Translations under genes and position numbers: made by a program | Assembly: GCA_034506335.1 (NCBI GenBank) | Contig: JAPDPR010000001.1 | Location: 220,020-284,019, forward strand | Length of the DNA stretch: 64,000 nucleotides | Source of the DNA: a candidate division KSB1 bacterium | GTDB taxonomy: Bacteria; Zhuqueibacterota; Zhuqueibacteria; JANLFK01; Oleimicrobiaceae | Reading direction: 5' to 3' | Notes under the pieces: generated by a model | What the model saw: only the letters and a program-made list of their open reading frames with translations | Told to the model about the DNA's origin: nothing | Databases searched by the model: none | Part shown: positions 52,463-61,886 of the stretch, one piece after another | How the letters are laid out: each line of letters starts with the position of its first letter | How positions within the stretch are numbered: position 1 is the first letter of the stretch

Positions 52463-53551
52463 GAGGGCGACGCATTCGAACCGGGCACCTTGCGCTGAAT
52501 GGGTTGTTGCTCCTGGCCTATTTCTGTCTGTTCCTGGTGCATGCGACCCGCAGACTCAAGGAGCACCCGGACAGAGGAGCCATGTGCGCGGCTGCACGAC
52601 GCATGCAGCAATGCGTGCAACTCATTGATGCAAATGCGGGCAGCGGGGCATCCGCGCGGCTATGGCCGGGACCGATCATCGGCGAGGAGTATACCCCGCT
52701 GACTACAACTCTCGGCAGCATAGAGGCAAAGATCAGCAGTGCCAATCCTCACTTTGCGGCCCCGATCGTGCGCCTCCTGCGGCAGGCAGGGGTCGATTCC
52801 GGGAACGTGGTGGCAATGGGCTTTTCCGGCTCCTTCCCCGCGTTGTGCATTGCGGCCATCACCGGCACCGAAGCTCTAGGTGCGCGCGGTGGTGAGCAGC
52901 AGCTTGGGCGCCTCAAGCTGGGGGGCGAATCGCCCGGACCTCACCTGGCGCGACATGAAGCGAATTCTATGGGAGCACCGCTTGATTGCCACACGTTTGG
53001 TGCTCGCCACCATTGGGGCGGAAGCGGACACCGGCGGAGGGCTCAGCGACCAGGGGCGAGCCATGGCCCGTGAAGCAGCCAGGCGCACCAATGTGGAGCT
53101 GCTTCTGCCAGATGGACTGCAGGCAAGCGTTGCCGCGCGCCTGCGGCGCTATCAAGCCGCGGGCAAGATCAAGGCGTTTGTAAACGTGGGCGGCAGCCAG
53201 GCGAATGTGGGGCCCTCCTGCTGTGCTCACACGCTGCGCCCTGGGCTCGTGTTGCCAACCATCCATCGCCCGATCGGTTGCTGCGGTGTGGCCCATCGGT
53301 TCCTTGCCCTCGGCGTGCCGGTCACTCACCTGCCTGGGGTCCGAGAGCTCTGCGCCCGCTATGGTCTCCCGTATGGTCCCCCGAGCAGGGCTGTGGTAGG
53401 AAAGGGGTCGGTCTACCTCCAGACGCGCTACCCTACCGGTGCGCTGTGGGCCAGTCTGGGGACCCTTAGCCTGGGGTGGCTTGCGGCTGGCATCCCCTGG
53501 CGCCACACGCGAGCCTCCCCGGGACAATGCGATAGCGGCTTCAAACCTTGA
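52459..53551 (+). pseudogene. pgsW-like poly-gamma-glutamate system protein, frameshifted
   Basis: ATG 52459 has GGAGGA ten bases upstream. One membrane helix (LALNGLLLLAYFCLFLVHAT) leads to a domain typical of the poly-gamma-glutamate system protein often found next to pgsB-pgsC: GFSGSFPALCIAAI in the first frame, then SSSLGASSWGANRPDLTWRD, FVNVGGSQANVG and a C-terminal membrane stretch in the second. The frame changes near 52876-52886 (around CTAGGTGCGCGCGG) by one extra base. The repaired length is 363 residues, normal for the family. As written the first frame drifts into nonsense to a stop at 53073. Confidence 0.75.
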
Positions 53552-53830
53552 TCGGCAAGGGCCTCTGTGTCCGACCTCTGGATTTTGCCATGCAGAAAAA
53601 GCGCGATGAAAGAATGCACGTCATTCTCCTGGCAGGAGGTTGTGGAGAAGAGCAAATGGTCAAAGTCCCCTGGAGGGGCGACAACTAGTGTGCCTCCCGC
53701 GCAGCCCTCACCCCTGAGCAGTTCCCCTTGCTCCGCTGGCAGCTGCTGAACCCACGTTGGCATTAGGTGCCCCACTCCCTTTGGAGTCAAATCGGAGGAG
53801 ACAAAACCGGGTGTCCATTCCGCCCCCCTC
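53552..53830. other. Short region with conflicting coding remnants
   Basis: 279 nt between pgsW and the GH16 gene. On the plus strand 53536-53766 is open except for one TAG at 53686 (around GKGLCVRPLDFAMQKKRDER, then LTPEQFPLLRWQLLNPRWH). On the minus strand an ATG at 53763 opens 111 codons overlapping pgsW. Neither is recognised; at most one can be real. It may be remnant DNA of the degraded pgs locus. Confidence 0.35.
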
Positions 53831-55639
53831 TCACCGGACGAGCGTCAGCTTCCTCTCGGTACTCGATGTAGGGGTTTTCAGGCGAAGGAAGTAGACGCCG
53901 CTCGGAAGAGCAATCCCTTCCGAGCTCAGGCCGTCCCACAGAAGTGCGTGGGCGCCATTGAGGTGCTGGCCGTCGAAAAGGCAACGCACCATCCTCCCAA
54001 GCGGGTCATAGATCTCGGCACGGAACGGCCCAGCTCTGGGGAGTACGTAGCGGATGGTCGTGGGGGGCACAAATGGGTTCGGGTGAGGAGCACAAAGGAG
54101 CTCCTCTGCTGGCGGAACTCCGTGACCCCTGCCCAAGGAGCTAGTGGACTGCTCCACGACTACACCGGAGAGAAGGGTGGAGTCGCGGCCAGCAGCAAAG
54201 TGGATATCGAGCACTCCATCAGTCACCGGCACGTCCTCGCTGAGCAGGGCAAAGGCCGTGCGCAGGCCTGCGGTCTCCGCGAGATCCAGCTCTCGCGCCG
54301 CTGTCTTTCCTTCCACCACAACGTCAAATCGGCGCTGGCCAGGCATGCTGAAGCGCGGCTCGGCGAATAGAAGGGTGACACTGTAACGCCCAGGCACGAC
54401 ACGAATGCAGTAGCGCACTAACCCGTGGCGTTGCGCGCGGAAAATTGGCGGCACATCCGTCTGTGCAATCGGCACAGAAGGCGGCTCTTCAACACGCTTG
54501 CCGTCGGTGTACCCATATTCGCTACGCTCATTCCACTCCTGGTCGGGCAAAAAGTCCCCGAATGCACTCCCCCCAACGTTCACCTTGATCGGCAGGGGCA
54601 GAGGTGCACCGAATATGAGGTTCACCACCTGGCCAGTGACGCGATTAGGCAGGGGCGCTCGGTCCCTGATCCCCATAACGACCAAACTGCCAGTGCTAAG
54701 CCCAAGCCCCTCTACCTCGAGAACGACCGTTCGCTGGTCCTCGCTGAGGACCGCCCGGGTGACGTTTGCACCCGGAATAAGGTAGTTGCTGACTTTCTCG
54801 GCGTCCTCTTTGTTCACTTCCTCCGAAAAACGGACCACGACCCTGCCGGTTTCAGCCCTGGCCCAGAGTACCGAAGGCGGTCTGTTGTCCACATAGCCCA
54901 GATTGGTCGGGTCGGTAAGACAGAGGATCATCACGCCGTCTTTGAACACCACGTTCTCTGGCACAAAGTCACAGTCGTTGCCAGGAAAGGTATGGGTGGC
55001 CTTTTCCCACCGCGACTGGTCCCAGGTGTCAAAATGGTCGGTCCACTGGTGAGTGAAATTGTGCCCTGTGCCGGTGTTTCCCGCGCCCGGCGTGTAGGAG
55101 GCGTAGCTCACGTAGTCGTAGTAAGCAAATCGAGGCAAGATGGCGTCTGACCAAGGCCCCACCCAGTCGTGATAAGCAGGATTCCAAATGTTCATCATGA
55201 TCTTCTGCGGGCGGCGCAAGGTCAGCACATGCTCCTCGGTCTGCCGATACACCTCCTCGCCGTCCACGAACCACGCCACATAGTCCGGAGTCCACTCAAA
55301 GGCATACACGTGAAAATCCACGTGCGTGTTGAAGGGTACCCACTGGTGACGGAGGTGGATCATCTGACGGGGAGTGATGGTCGTCACCTGCACGTCGTCT
55401 GTGTAGCGGCCGTGGATTTCTATATCAATCTCGTTCCAGTTGGCGGTCGGATCGATATCATTGTAGGTGAAGAAAGTGGAAACATGCCCGTCGCCCGCGG
55501 ATGCCTTGTAGCGCGCCTCAAAGCGCCCGTAGAGAAAAGACTCGCGTGTGCGCAGTTCTGCCCCCTTGTAGTTCTTGGCTGCCACTGAAGCAACCAAGAG
55601 GCAGAGCATGGCAACGACCGGTAGAACTCTTGCTTTCAT
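53831..55639 (-). CDS. Circularly permuted GH16 lichenase with malectin-like and T9SS sorting domains
   Basis: 602 residues. A signal peptide (1-21) is followed at once by KNYKGAELRTRESFLYGRFE, which in ordinary GH16 lichenases lies in mid-domain. The catalytic motif is E70-I-D-I-E74 (nucleophile and acid/base). The strand pair that normally begins the domain (HFDTWDQSRWEKATHTFPGN ... ENVVFKDGVMILCLT) comes at the end, about 200-245. This matches the natural permutation known in Fibrobacter succinogenes 1,3-1,4-beta-glucanase. Then come an SbsA/Big_5-like Ig domain (256-345), a malectin-like domain (350-500, KVNVGGSAFGDFLPDQEW) and a T9SS/FlgD sorting tail (515-602, HPNPFVPPTTIRYVLP). It is secreted and probably cuts mixed-linkage beta-glucan. 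Confidence 0.92.
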   Translation of the reverse strand: MKARVLPVVAMLCLLVASVAAKNYKGAELRTRESFLYGRFEARYKASAGDGHVSTFFTYNDIDPTANWNEIDIEIHGRYTDDVQVTTITPRQMIHLRHQWVPFNTHVDFHVYAFEWTPDYVAWFVDGEEVYRQTEEHVLTLRRPQKIMMNIWNPAYHDWVGPWSDAILPRFAYYDYVSYASYTPGAGNTGTGHNFTHQWTDHFDTWDQSRWEKATHTFPGNDCDFVPENVVFKDGVMILCLTDPTNLGYVDNRPPSVLWARAETGRVVVRFSEEVNKEDAEKVSNYLIPGANVTRAVLSEDQRTVVLEVEGLGLSTGSLVVMGIRDRAPLPNRVTGQVVNLIFGAPLPLPIKVNVGGSAFGDFLPDQEWNERSEYGYTDGKRVEEPPSVPIAQTDVPPIFRAQRHGLVRYCIRVVPGRYSVTLLFAEPRFSMPGQRRFDVVVEGKTAARELDLAETAGLRTAFALLSEDVPVTDGVLDIHFAAGRDSTLLSGVVVEQSTSSLGRGHGVPPAEELLCAPHPNPFVPPTTIRYVLPRAGPFRAEIYDPLGRMVRCLFDGQHLNGAHALLWDGLSSEGIALPSGVYFLRLKTPTSSTERKLTLVR

Positions 55640-55677
55640 CCCCGTCCTGCCTGGGGCAAAACCCGCGAAACAGGCTC

Positions 55678-57231
55678 CTACGTGCCCGCTTTTCGGCCGT
55701 AGTCTATTGGGTGAAGAGTGGTGAGCAAAGGGAACATGGGCACCACCACCGGGTATGGCGCCCCACGCTGCAGCACCAACATATCGATGCGCGAGAGCTT
55801 TGTCTGCTCGAAAAGGTCCATGTTGATCTCAATCTGGTCGCCGTACTTACGTTGCAGCTCTCGAATGTAGGGGTTTAGGTACCGCTCAATGACCCTTGTA
55901 TCCACGCGGGAGAGTTCGACGTCCTGGCCCATGGAGCGCAAATACTGATTGCGTTGGTGAAGGGCCAGAATGTGGTCTTGCCACATCTGGACGGTGCGAC
56001 GCACGGGCAATGCCTTGTGGTAGCCGCGTTTGTAGGCGGCCTGGGCTATGTACTTGTCCCGGATGAGGTCCGCGATTGCAAGCCTCAGCTGCGCCGCAAA
56101 CTCTCCCTTCCTAATGTGGCGCGTCCGGAAGACCAGCGGGTGCGCCTCAAGCTCCTGCTCCAGGTCTGCCACAGTCCAAGTTTGTCCGTCCAACTGCATG
56201 AGGGGCATGGTGCGAAGTCGGCCGATATCCTGCATCGGGTCGTGGTCCAGCACCACATCCCCGCTGTCCTTTTGCCAGAAGAAACGGTTGAAGACGAGCC
56301 TCTTCTGCTGGGGGCTTGCGAGGAAGAGTGGGGCAAGTGTTGCGGCCAACCGGTAGAAAGTATCTTCCACAAAAACCATCTTCTTGCCGCTCATGAGACG
56401 CTGCACGAACTTGAGGTAGGCCTGCTCAGCTTGCTCCTGCCGAACGCTGGCCTCCACATCCGTCCAATGCTGGCGCTGCTGGGTATCAGAAAGGAGAACC
56501 TTTTCAGTCCATCCCTGCACCTGCATGACGGTGTAGAGACCGTCTTCAGCCTCAACAGGGCCGATGATCTGGCCCTTGGCGAGCGGCCGTGAGAATAGCG
56601 CTCGCCTGATTGCCTCATGTTCGGCCTGATTCCATGCCACCTCCCGTTCCGGTGCCTGGCCGATGCCCCCTATCAGCTGGAATCCCTCCGCGAAGTTACC
56701 CCCAGCAGACAGTTTGTCCTTGACCAAGGCCAGCAGGCTGTCCCCGCTGAATGAGTAGTAGGCAACGCGATAGGTTCGCGTAGTGAGCCCAAAACGTTCC
56801 CTCACCTGTTCCGGCTTGGGCCTGGCCTTGGCATAAAAGTCCTTGTAGAACAGCCACTGGCGCATAGCTTGTTCCTGGCGGCCGCGCAGATAGGCGCGGA
56901 AGTGGTCGTTGTGGAGCAGCTCAGCGTCAGCGCCAGCCTCCATGGCCAGCAGCTTTTCGGCGATAAGGGTGTTGAGGACAATCTTGCGGTGGATGTAATT
57001 GTCGCCCCGACAGTAGGCGGGACGAGGCGTGTACTCAGCGCGACGCAGGAATTCATCCAGGGTGATGACCTTGTCCCCGACACGAGCCAAGATCTCCCCT
57101 GGCGACTCTTCTTTTTGCCTGCTGCAGGTTAGGATCACGAACGAAGTCAGCACTACGACGATCCACAGGGAGGCTCGCGCGGCTGCCGTACTTACGCCAA
57201 CGACGCCCAGCACCTGCCTTTTTCTCGCCAT
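55678..57231 (-). CDS. SurA-like (peptidyl-prolyl isomerase type) lipoprotein
   Basis: 517 residues from ATG 57231. A lipoprotein-type leader (VVVLTSFVILTC, Cys near residue 36) is followed by a SurA_N-like chaperone segment (ILARVGDKVITLDEFLRRAE; KIVLNTLIAEKLLAMEAGAD). A degenerate parvulin-like domain lies at about 155-270 (REVAWNQAEHEAIRRALFSR; GQIIGPVEAEDGLYTVMQVQ). A second helical chaperone-like half is at 330-450. It likely helps fold outer-membrane or secreted clients of the same operon (PorV-like, 1153-residue protein, TonB receptor). The PPIase site is poorly conserved. Confidence 0.75.
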   Translation of the reverse strand: MARKRQVLGVVGVSTAAARASLWIVVVLTSFVILTCSRQKEESPGEILARVGDKVITLDEFLRRAEYTPRPAYCRGDNYIHRKIVLNTLIAEKLLAMEAGADAELLHNDHFRAYLRGRQEQAMRQWLFYKDFYAKARPKPEQVRERFGLTTRTYRVAYYSFSGDSLLALVKDKLSAGGNFAEGFQLIGGIGQAPEREVAWNQAEHEAIRRALFSRPLAKGQIIGPVEAEDGLYTVMQVQGWTEKVLLSDTQQRQHWTDVEASVRQEQAEQAYLKFVQRLMSGKKMVFVEDTFYRLAATLAPLFLASPQQKRLVFNRFFWQKDSGDVVLDHDPMQDIGRLRTMPLMQLDGQTWTVADLEQELEAHPLVFRTRHIRKGEFAAQLRLAIADLIRDKYIAQAAYKRGYHKALPVRRTVQMWQDHILALHQRNQYLRSMGQDVELSRVDTRVIERYLNPYIRELQRKYGDQIEINMDLFEQTKLSRIDMLVLQRGAPYPVVVPMFPLLTTLHPIDYGRKAGT

Positions 57232-57242
57232 GCAGAGCGTCA

Positions 57243-58313
57243 CTAGAACAGAACTCCTACCGTGTACGCATGCACCTTGCCCAGAATGCCCAGACCCCGG
57301 TAGGCATACTCAATCTTCAGAGCTGTGTTATGCATCATGTACAGCGTGGCGCCCGCGCCCAGGGCCAAGCCGTACTCAGAATCCTCCATGAACAGGGCCT
57401 TGTAGCCGGCCCGCAGGAAAAAGGAGCCGGTAGTGGGCAGGATATACTGGTACTGCGCGCCAATGTTCATCGATTCGCTATTGTTGTTTGGGTGAAGAGC
57501 GTCCAGGGCCAGGCTCAGGCGATGTCGCTCGCGCACCACGGGGTGCACGGCCACCCCAATGCGGAACAGCAGAGGCAACTCCCACGCCTCGAGGCGGAAC
57601 TGGCCGCGCACATCGCGGTAATTGCCCTGCTCCAGCGGGAGGATGTCGATGGGCTGAAGCAGGTCCATGCCGTCGTAGCGCATCTTTGTGCCAAAGTTGG
57701 AGATGCTCATGCCGATACTCATGCCATCGGCACGGTCGCCGGTGGGCGAGAAGAAGTGGGTGTTCAAGAGTACGCCCAGGTCCGCCGCCACGGCATAGGC
57801 ACCCACGTGCCAGATCTGCGAGGAGACATATTTGGCCGAGGCGCCGAAGGAGAACCATTGTGCCAGCCGTCGGGAGTAGGAGAAGGCGAAGGCGAAATCA
57901 GTGGCGCTGAAGGTCTCGCCCGTGCCCTCTTGGCTGGCGACCGTAGTGACCTCCATCTCGCCGTAGCCCGTGTGGTAAAGGCTCAGGGCAAAAGTCCCCA
58001 GGCGAGGTAACACCAGGCCAACAGCCGCGGCGGAGGTATTGATATCCAGAAGCCATGGCTGGTAGGTGAACTGTGCCTCGCTGCGCTCCATATACCCAAG
58101 GCCTGCGGGGTTCCAGTAGGTGGCAGAAAGGTCTTTAGCCACTGCCACGTAGGCATCGCCCATGGCGCTGCCGGCACAGCCAAAGCCGATCTCCAAAAAG
58201 TTGGCGGCGGTGGTACCAGCTCGATGGGGCCTCTGCCCGTGGGAGGGCCTCACCCCTGCGACACAAGCCAGCGCTACCGCCATCGCCGCCACCAATTGCC
58301 ATTTGCTGTTCAT
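57243..58313 (-). CDS. PorV/PorQ-family outer membrane protein
   Basis: 356 residues from ATG 58313 (GAGGGT six bases upstream); signal peptide to about residue 26 (RPSHGQ). The opening AANFLEIGFGCAGSAMGDAY and ATYWNPAGLGYM are the PorV/PorQ (UPF0164) signature. About 14 barrel strands follow, ending KVHAYTVGVLF. In type IX systems PorV is the outer-membrane partner that receives cargo after translocation. The next gene's ATG lies 12 nt past its stop. Its presence between a sorting-tailed secreted protein and GH16 fits a shuttle or export role. Confidence 0.88.
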   Translation of the reverse strand: MNSKWQLVAAMAVALACVAGVRPSHGQRPHRAGTTAANFLEIGFGCAGSAMGDAYVAVAKDLSATYWNPAGLGYMERSEAQFTYQPWLLDINTSAAAVGLVLPRLGTFALSLYHTGYGEMEVTTVASQEGTGETFSATDFAFAFSYSRRLAQWFSFGASAKYVSSQIWHVGAYAVAADLGVLLNTHFFSPTGDRADGMSIGMSISNFGTKMRYDGMDLLQPIDILPLEQGNYRDVRGQFRLEAWELPLLFRIGVAVHPVVRERHRLSLALDALHPNNNSESMNIGAQYQYILPTTGSFFLRAGYKALFMEDSEYGLALGAGATLYMMHNTALKIEYAYRGLGILGKVHAYTVGVLF

Positions 58314-58357
58314 CGTGCTACCCTCGTATGTTGCTTGGGTTGCCATACGCTCATGGG

Positions 58358-61300
58358 TTACTTGATAATCGCGAACTTGCCCATCTGTTCATCACCAGTG
58401 GCGTGCGCCTTCACATGATAGATGTACATGCCGGCGGCCACTTCCAGACCCTCCTTCGTGAGCAGATCCCAGTGGGCAGTGCCGTTCTCGATGGGATTGT
58501 CCACCTCGAGCACATCCACCAGCACGCCGCTGACGGTGAAAATCTTGATGGTGCATCTAGCCGGGACGTGGGTAAACATCAGCCGGCGGCGCTGATTCAA
58601 GCGCCAGTTGGACACCGCCGGCTCCATGGCGTTGGTGGCCACATACGGATTGGGGACCACTTTGATAGTGCGCATCGTCTCCCGGAGTGCGGCCACATCC
58701 AAGGGACCTGCCTCATTGATGGTGAACCGAAGGGTGTCACCAGAGAAGAACGGACGCCTGAAAGTGACCCGATACACATCATTGGGCTTGGGGAGTTTGC
58801 TGCTATCGCCCGCGGCGCTGAAATCCAGGATGAAGGCGGTGCCGGCCCACTTTTTGTCGCTTGTGACGGGCCCCACCAGCACGCGGTCCTGGAGAATGTC
58901 AAAGCGCAGGTTTGCGTTCCTGTCGTGCACTACAAGGTCCAAAAGCTCCGGCTCACCGCCTTCACCAGCAAACGAGCGATTAACCACGTAGAAATTGAAG
59001 GGGAGGTTGACTAGGAGTGCCGAACGGCTGATGCGCTGGCCGGTCTCGTCCCGCATTGTCTTGGTACTCACCCTGCCCACGTATGCCGAGTCGTTGCCTG
59101 TGAAAACGATCTCATAGTCCCAAGGGAATGTACTGCTTTCTGGGGTCTGCACAAGCCGCATGGGGCTCGAGCCCACCAACCACCCACTCCGCGCGCCGTC
59201 CAACTCCGCTGTCAGCACCGGATGGAGCATCTTGAGGCGTACCCCGTCAAAGATGTCCGTGTAAATCTCTCTGCCCACCACAAAATGGGAGAAATGGCTC
59301 CCGGCGGTGTCCACCCGCACGATGTTGTTGTATGCGAAACGGAGCGGGGTCTCCTCATACACCAGCGTCCCTCCGTCAGTGGCGTCGTAGACGTGCAGGC
59401 CGCTGGTGGTGTAGAGAAGCCCGTGGGCATAGCCCTCCACCGCGGTGAGCGTGTCGACGCTAAAGGTCACCTTGTACGTGTGGCCCGGCTTGAGGCTCTT
59501 TTCTGCCAGAATTTCCGGTGCGATAGAGCCGCACCCGAACACCACGCCTTCGCTCTGGCTCCCTACGGTAGGAGGCACATAGCCAGCAGCCATCTGGTGT
59601 GGGGTCACAATCTGCACATTCTTGCCGACGGCGCGCACCTCCTCTGCCTCATCAAGGTCGATGTAAATGCTATTCTCCGACGGGGCAATGCCCGGACCGA
59701 TGTTCACCGCGCCGGAATCGTACGCAACCAGCGCGTAGTAGTAAGTGCGGCCGTTTTGAACTTCGCGGTCGATGAAGTAATGGGTGATGCCCGTGTCGTC
59801 GCCCAGGTAGTAGCCTGCCCCGTTGACAAGGCCGTAGTTGGTAAAGCCGCGCTTACCGTCTTTCAAGTCACATTGGAAGATGGGCTTACGAAACATGGGC
59901 GTGCCGTAGCCATCGGTGATGACCTCGCAGTCAGAGAGCTTCTTATCGGTGGCGCGAAACAGCTTGTAGCCCTGGAAGTCGTTGACGTTCTTGAGGAACG
60001 GGTCACGGGTCCGGGTGTCGGCCACGTTGTCCCAGGTCAGGATCACATAGCCGTCGCCGGGCGTCGCTTTCAAGGTGGGCATTTCCGGTGGCTTGGCGAA
60101 GCGGTAGTCGCTCTCGTAAACCACCTGGACGATGCGCTTGACCTCAAAGAGCGCCGGGGCACTGTGCGTGGCAGAATTCAGACCCTCTAAGGGGTCGTAG
60201 GAGTGCAACTCCGACATGGAGATGCGCTCGGTGCGGCCCTTGTAGAGTGGGAAAGGCCCGGAGGCGAAGACCTCGATGAGGTTGGAGATCTTGCCGTAGT
60301 ATTCTACGAGGGTGTCGGAGGCCATGATCTCCCACATGGATTTGTCCCCGCGAAACCAGCGATAGTCGGAGGCGTGGCTGGGCACGGGGAACATGAGGAA
60401 GGCCGTCAGGCCGATCATGTCTGACTCGGAGACGTCCGTCTCAGCGAAATTGGGCTCGGACTGCCCCTCCACGCGGTCCGGGCGGTGGTTGCACTCCCCC
60501 TCGTCTGGGCCGGTGTAGTTTAGTTCAGCCGGGCCCACGCCGTCCAACCCCACATCGTCACCCGGGTTCTCCGTAATCTGGTACACACCATCCCCGTTCA
60601 GGTCCTCCCCGTCCTGCCAGTCCTGGTCCTCGTCCGCATCCCAGTGGGGACGCAGGTCATCTACCTTCAGGTTGTAGAACGACAGGAAGGCGTTGAGGTT
60701 GGCAATGCCTTCCGTAGGGCCAATGAGACGCGTGGCGTCGTTGTCCCGTCGCTCGTCAATGAGCCCGTCTTCGTCGTTGTCCACGCCGTCCCAGCCGATG
60801 CCCGGGCTCTCCAAGTAGGCGAACCCCATGGTCCCGGTAGGCAAGCCCCCCTGGCCGATGCCGTCCACGTCCCAGGAGTACGCCATATCCACCTTCTTGT
60901 CGAAGAACCCCAGCTCATCGTCACTTTCCCCGCCGATGGCGTTGTCCACCCAGTAGCCGAAGCACACTTCTGGCAGGTCATAGTCAGAGATGTTGGCGAT
61001 GGTGTACTCCCAAAAGATGGCGTCCCGTGCTTGGGGGTTGTTCCACTGGAAGCCGCGCTGCTCGACGCGGATGCCGATTCCCCCCCAAGGCTTGCCTTTT
61101 TGAATGGTCACCTGCGGACGGATGTCGCCGATTCGGACGCCAGGTCGGGGATAGTACTTGACCCGGTCTTCGGGCCCTAAGTACTCCTGGTCTTGGGCAT
61201 CATTGGCAACAAAGTAAGTCTCCAGATCGGCCTCCATCTTGCCGCGGCCAAAACGTCCGTCCCATTCGCCCGGCCAGTGCAGCAGGCGCCCGGTGTAGGG

Positions 61301-61819
61301 CCACCCTTCGGGCGGCCATGACTCTGGGCGATTGCTCATTGCCGGGTATTCGCCCGCTTCGTTGAAGTAGCCAAACACCGGGTACAGTCCCCACTCGATG
61401 GTGCCGGTGGGGTCGCGGTCCATCTCCTCACGGTAGCTGGTTTGCAAGAAGTAGAGCGTGTCAAGGTCAGTCCGGGTCCTGATTTGCACGGGGTCTGTGA
61501 CCGGGATGGAGTCGTTTTCCACATACACACGCGCGCCGATGAGCAGACCAACGCCGTCGGTCATGCGCACGCCACTCATGTTGTTCGGCCAGCGCGACCA
61601 CTGCGAACCCACCACACCGGACACCCACTTCGCAAGCTCGGTGGTGTTCTTGAAATAGATGTACACCCTATTGCCAGTCATGTAACCTTCTCGAATGGCG
61701 GCAATGTCGCCGGCGGGATCGTCCGGGCCCTCGTACTTCCTCCCCTGGGCGAAGAGCGCAGCGCTCAACACCCAGCCCAATGCCAGGAGGAATACCATCA
61801 GCCTTACTGCTTTCTGCAT
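58358..61819 (-). CDS. Large secreted protein (1153 aa) with FN3 and FlgD-type tail
   Basis: Start ATG 61819 with GAGGTGA upstream; signal peptide ends SAALFAQ. The first 400 residues form a beta-rich domain. Acidic DGVDNDEDGLIDERRDND and DEDQDWQDGEDLNGDGVY stretches (about 360-450) look like calcium-binding repeats. A fibronectin-III-like module (PEMPTLKATPGDGYVILTWD) lies at about 610-700, followed by beta domains. The last 100 residues (VPNPYVATN ... IKIFTVSGVLVDVLEVDNPI ... GMYIYHVK) are a FlgD/T9SS sorting domain. This protein type regularly sits between a TonB receptor and a PorV-like protein in KSB1/Calditrichota-like genomes, as far as I know without assigned function. Confidence 0.78.
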   Translation of the reverse strand: MQKAVRLMVFLLALGWVLSAALFAQGRKYEGPDDPAGDIAAIREGYMTGNRVYIYFKNTTELAKWVSGVVGSQWSRWPNNMSGVRMTDGVGLLIGARVYVENDSIPVTDPVQIRTRTDLDTLYFLQTSYREEMDRDPTGTIEWGLYPVFGYFNEAGEYPAMSNRPESWPPEGWPYTGRLLHWPGEWDGRFGRGKMEADLETYFVANDAQDQEYLGPEDRVKYYPRPGVRIGDIRPQVTIQKGKPWGGIGIRVEQRGFQWNNPQARDAIFWEYTIANISDYDLPEVCFGYWVDNAIGGESDDELGFFDKKVDMAYSWDVDGIGQGGLPTGTMGFAYLESPGIGWDGVDNDEDGLIDERRDNDATRLIGPTEGIANLNAFLSFYNLKVDDLRPHWDADEDQDWQDGEDLNGDGVYQITENPGDDVGLDGVGPAELNYTGPDEGECNHRPDRVEGQSEPNFAETDVSESDMIGLTAFLMFPVPSHASDYRWFRGDKSMWEIMASDTLVEYYGKISNLIEVFASGPFPLYKGRTERISMSELHSYDPLEGLNSATHSAPALFEVKRIVQVVYESDYRFAKPPEMPTLKATPGDGYVILTWDNVADTRTRDPFLKNVNDFQGYKLFRATDKKLSDCEVITDGYGTPMFRKPIFQCDLKDGKRGFTNYGLVNGAGYYLGDDTGITHYFIDREVQNGRTYYYALVAYDSGAVNIGPGIAPSENSIYIDLDEAEEVRAVGKNVQIVTPHQMAAGYVPPTVGSQSEGVVFGCGSIAPEILAEKSLKPGHTYKVTFSVDTLTAVEGYAHGLLYTTSGLHVYDATDGGTLVYEETPLRFAYNNIVRVDTAGSHFSHFVVGREIYTDIFDGVRLKMLHPVLTAELDGARSGWLVGSSPMRLVQTPESSTFPWDYEIVFTGNDSAYVGRVSTKTMRDETGQRISRSALLVNLPFNFYVVNRSFAGEGGEPELLDLVVHDRNANLRFDILQDRVLVGPVTSDKKWAGTAFILDFSAAGDSSKLPKPNDVYRVTFRRPFFSGDTLRFTINEAGPLDVAALRETMRTIKVVPNPYVATNAMEPAVSNWRLNQRRRLMFTHVPARCTIKIFTVSGVLVDVLEVDNPIENGTAHWDLLTKEGLEVAAGMYIYHVKAHATGDEQMGKFAIIK

Positions 61820-61886
61820 GTGACCGTCACCTCGTTGTTTGGAAGGACGCCTCATGAGCCAATCGCGGTGCGCCAACCCCGCGCCT

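Noticed and set aside
51853..53073. A single 406-codon frame covering pgsC and the first part of pgsW, readable as a fused protein
   Set aside because: pgsW has its own ribosome site and ATG inside it, the alternative TGA overlaps that ATG as ATGA, and the fused frame loses the conserved second half of pgsW.
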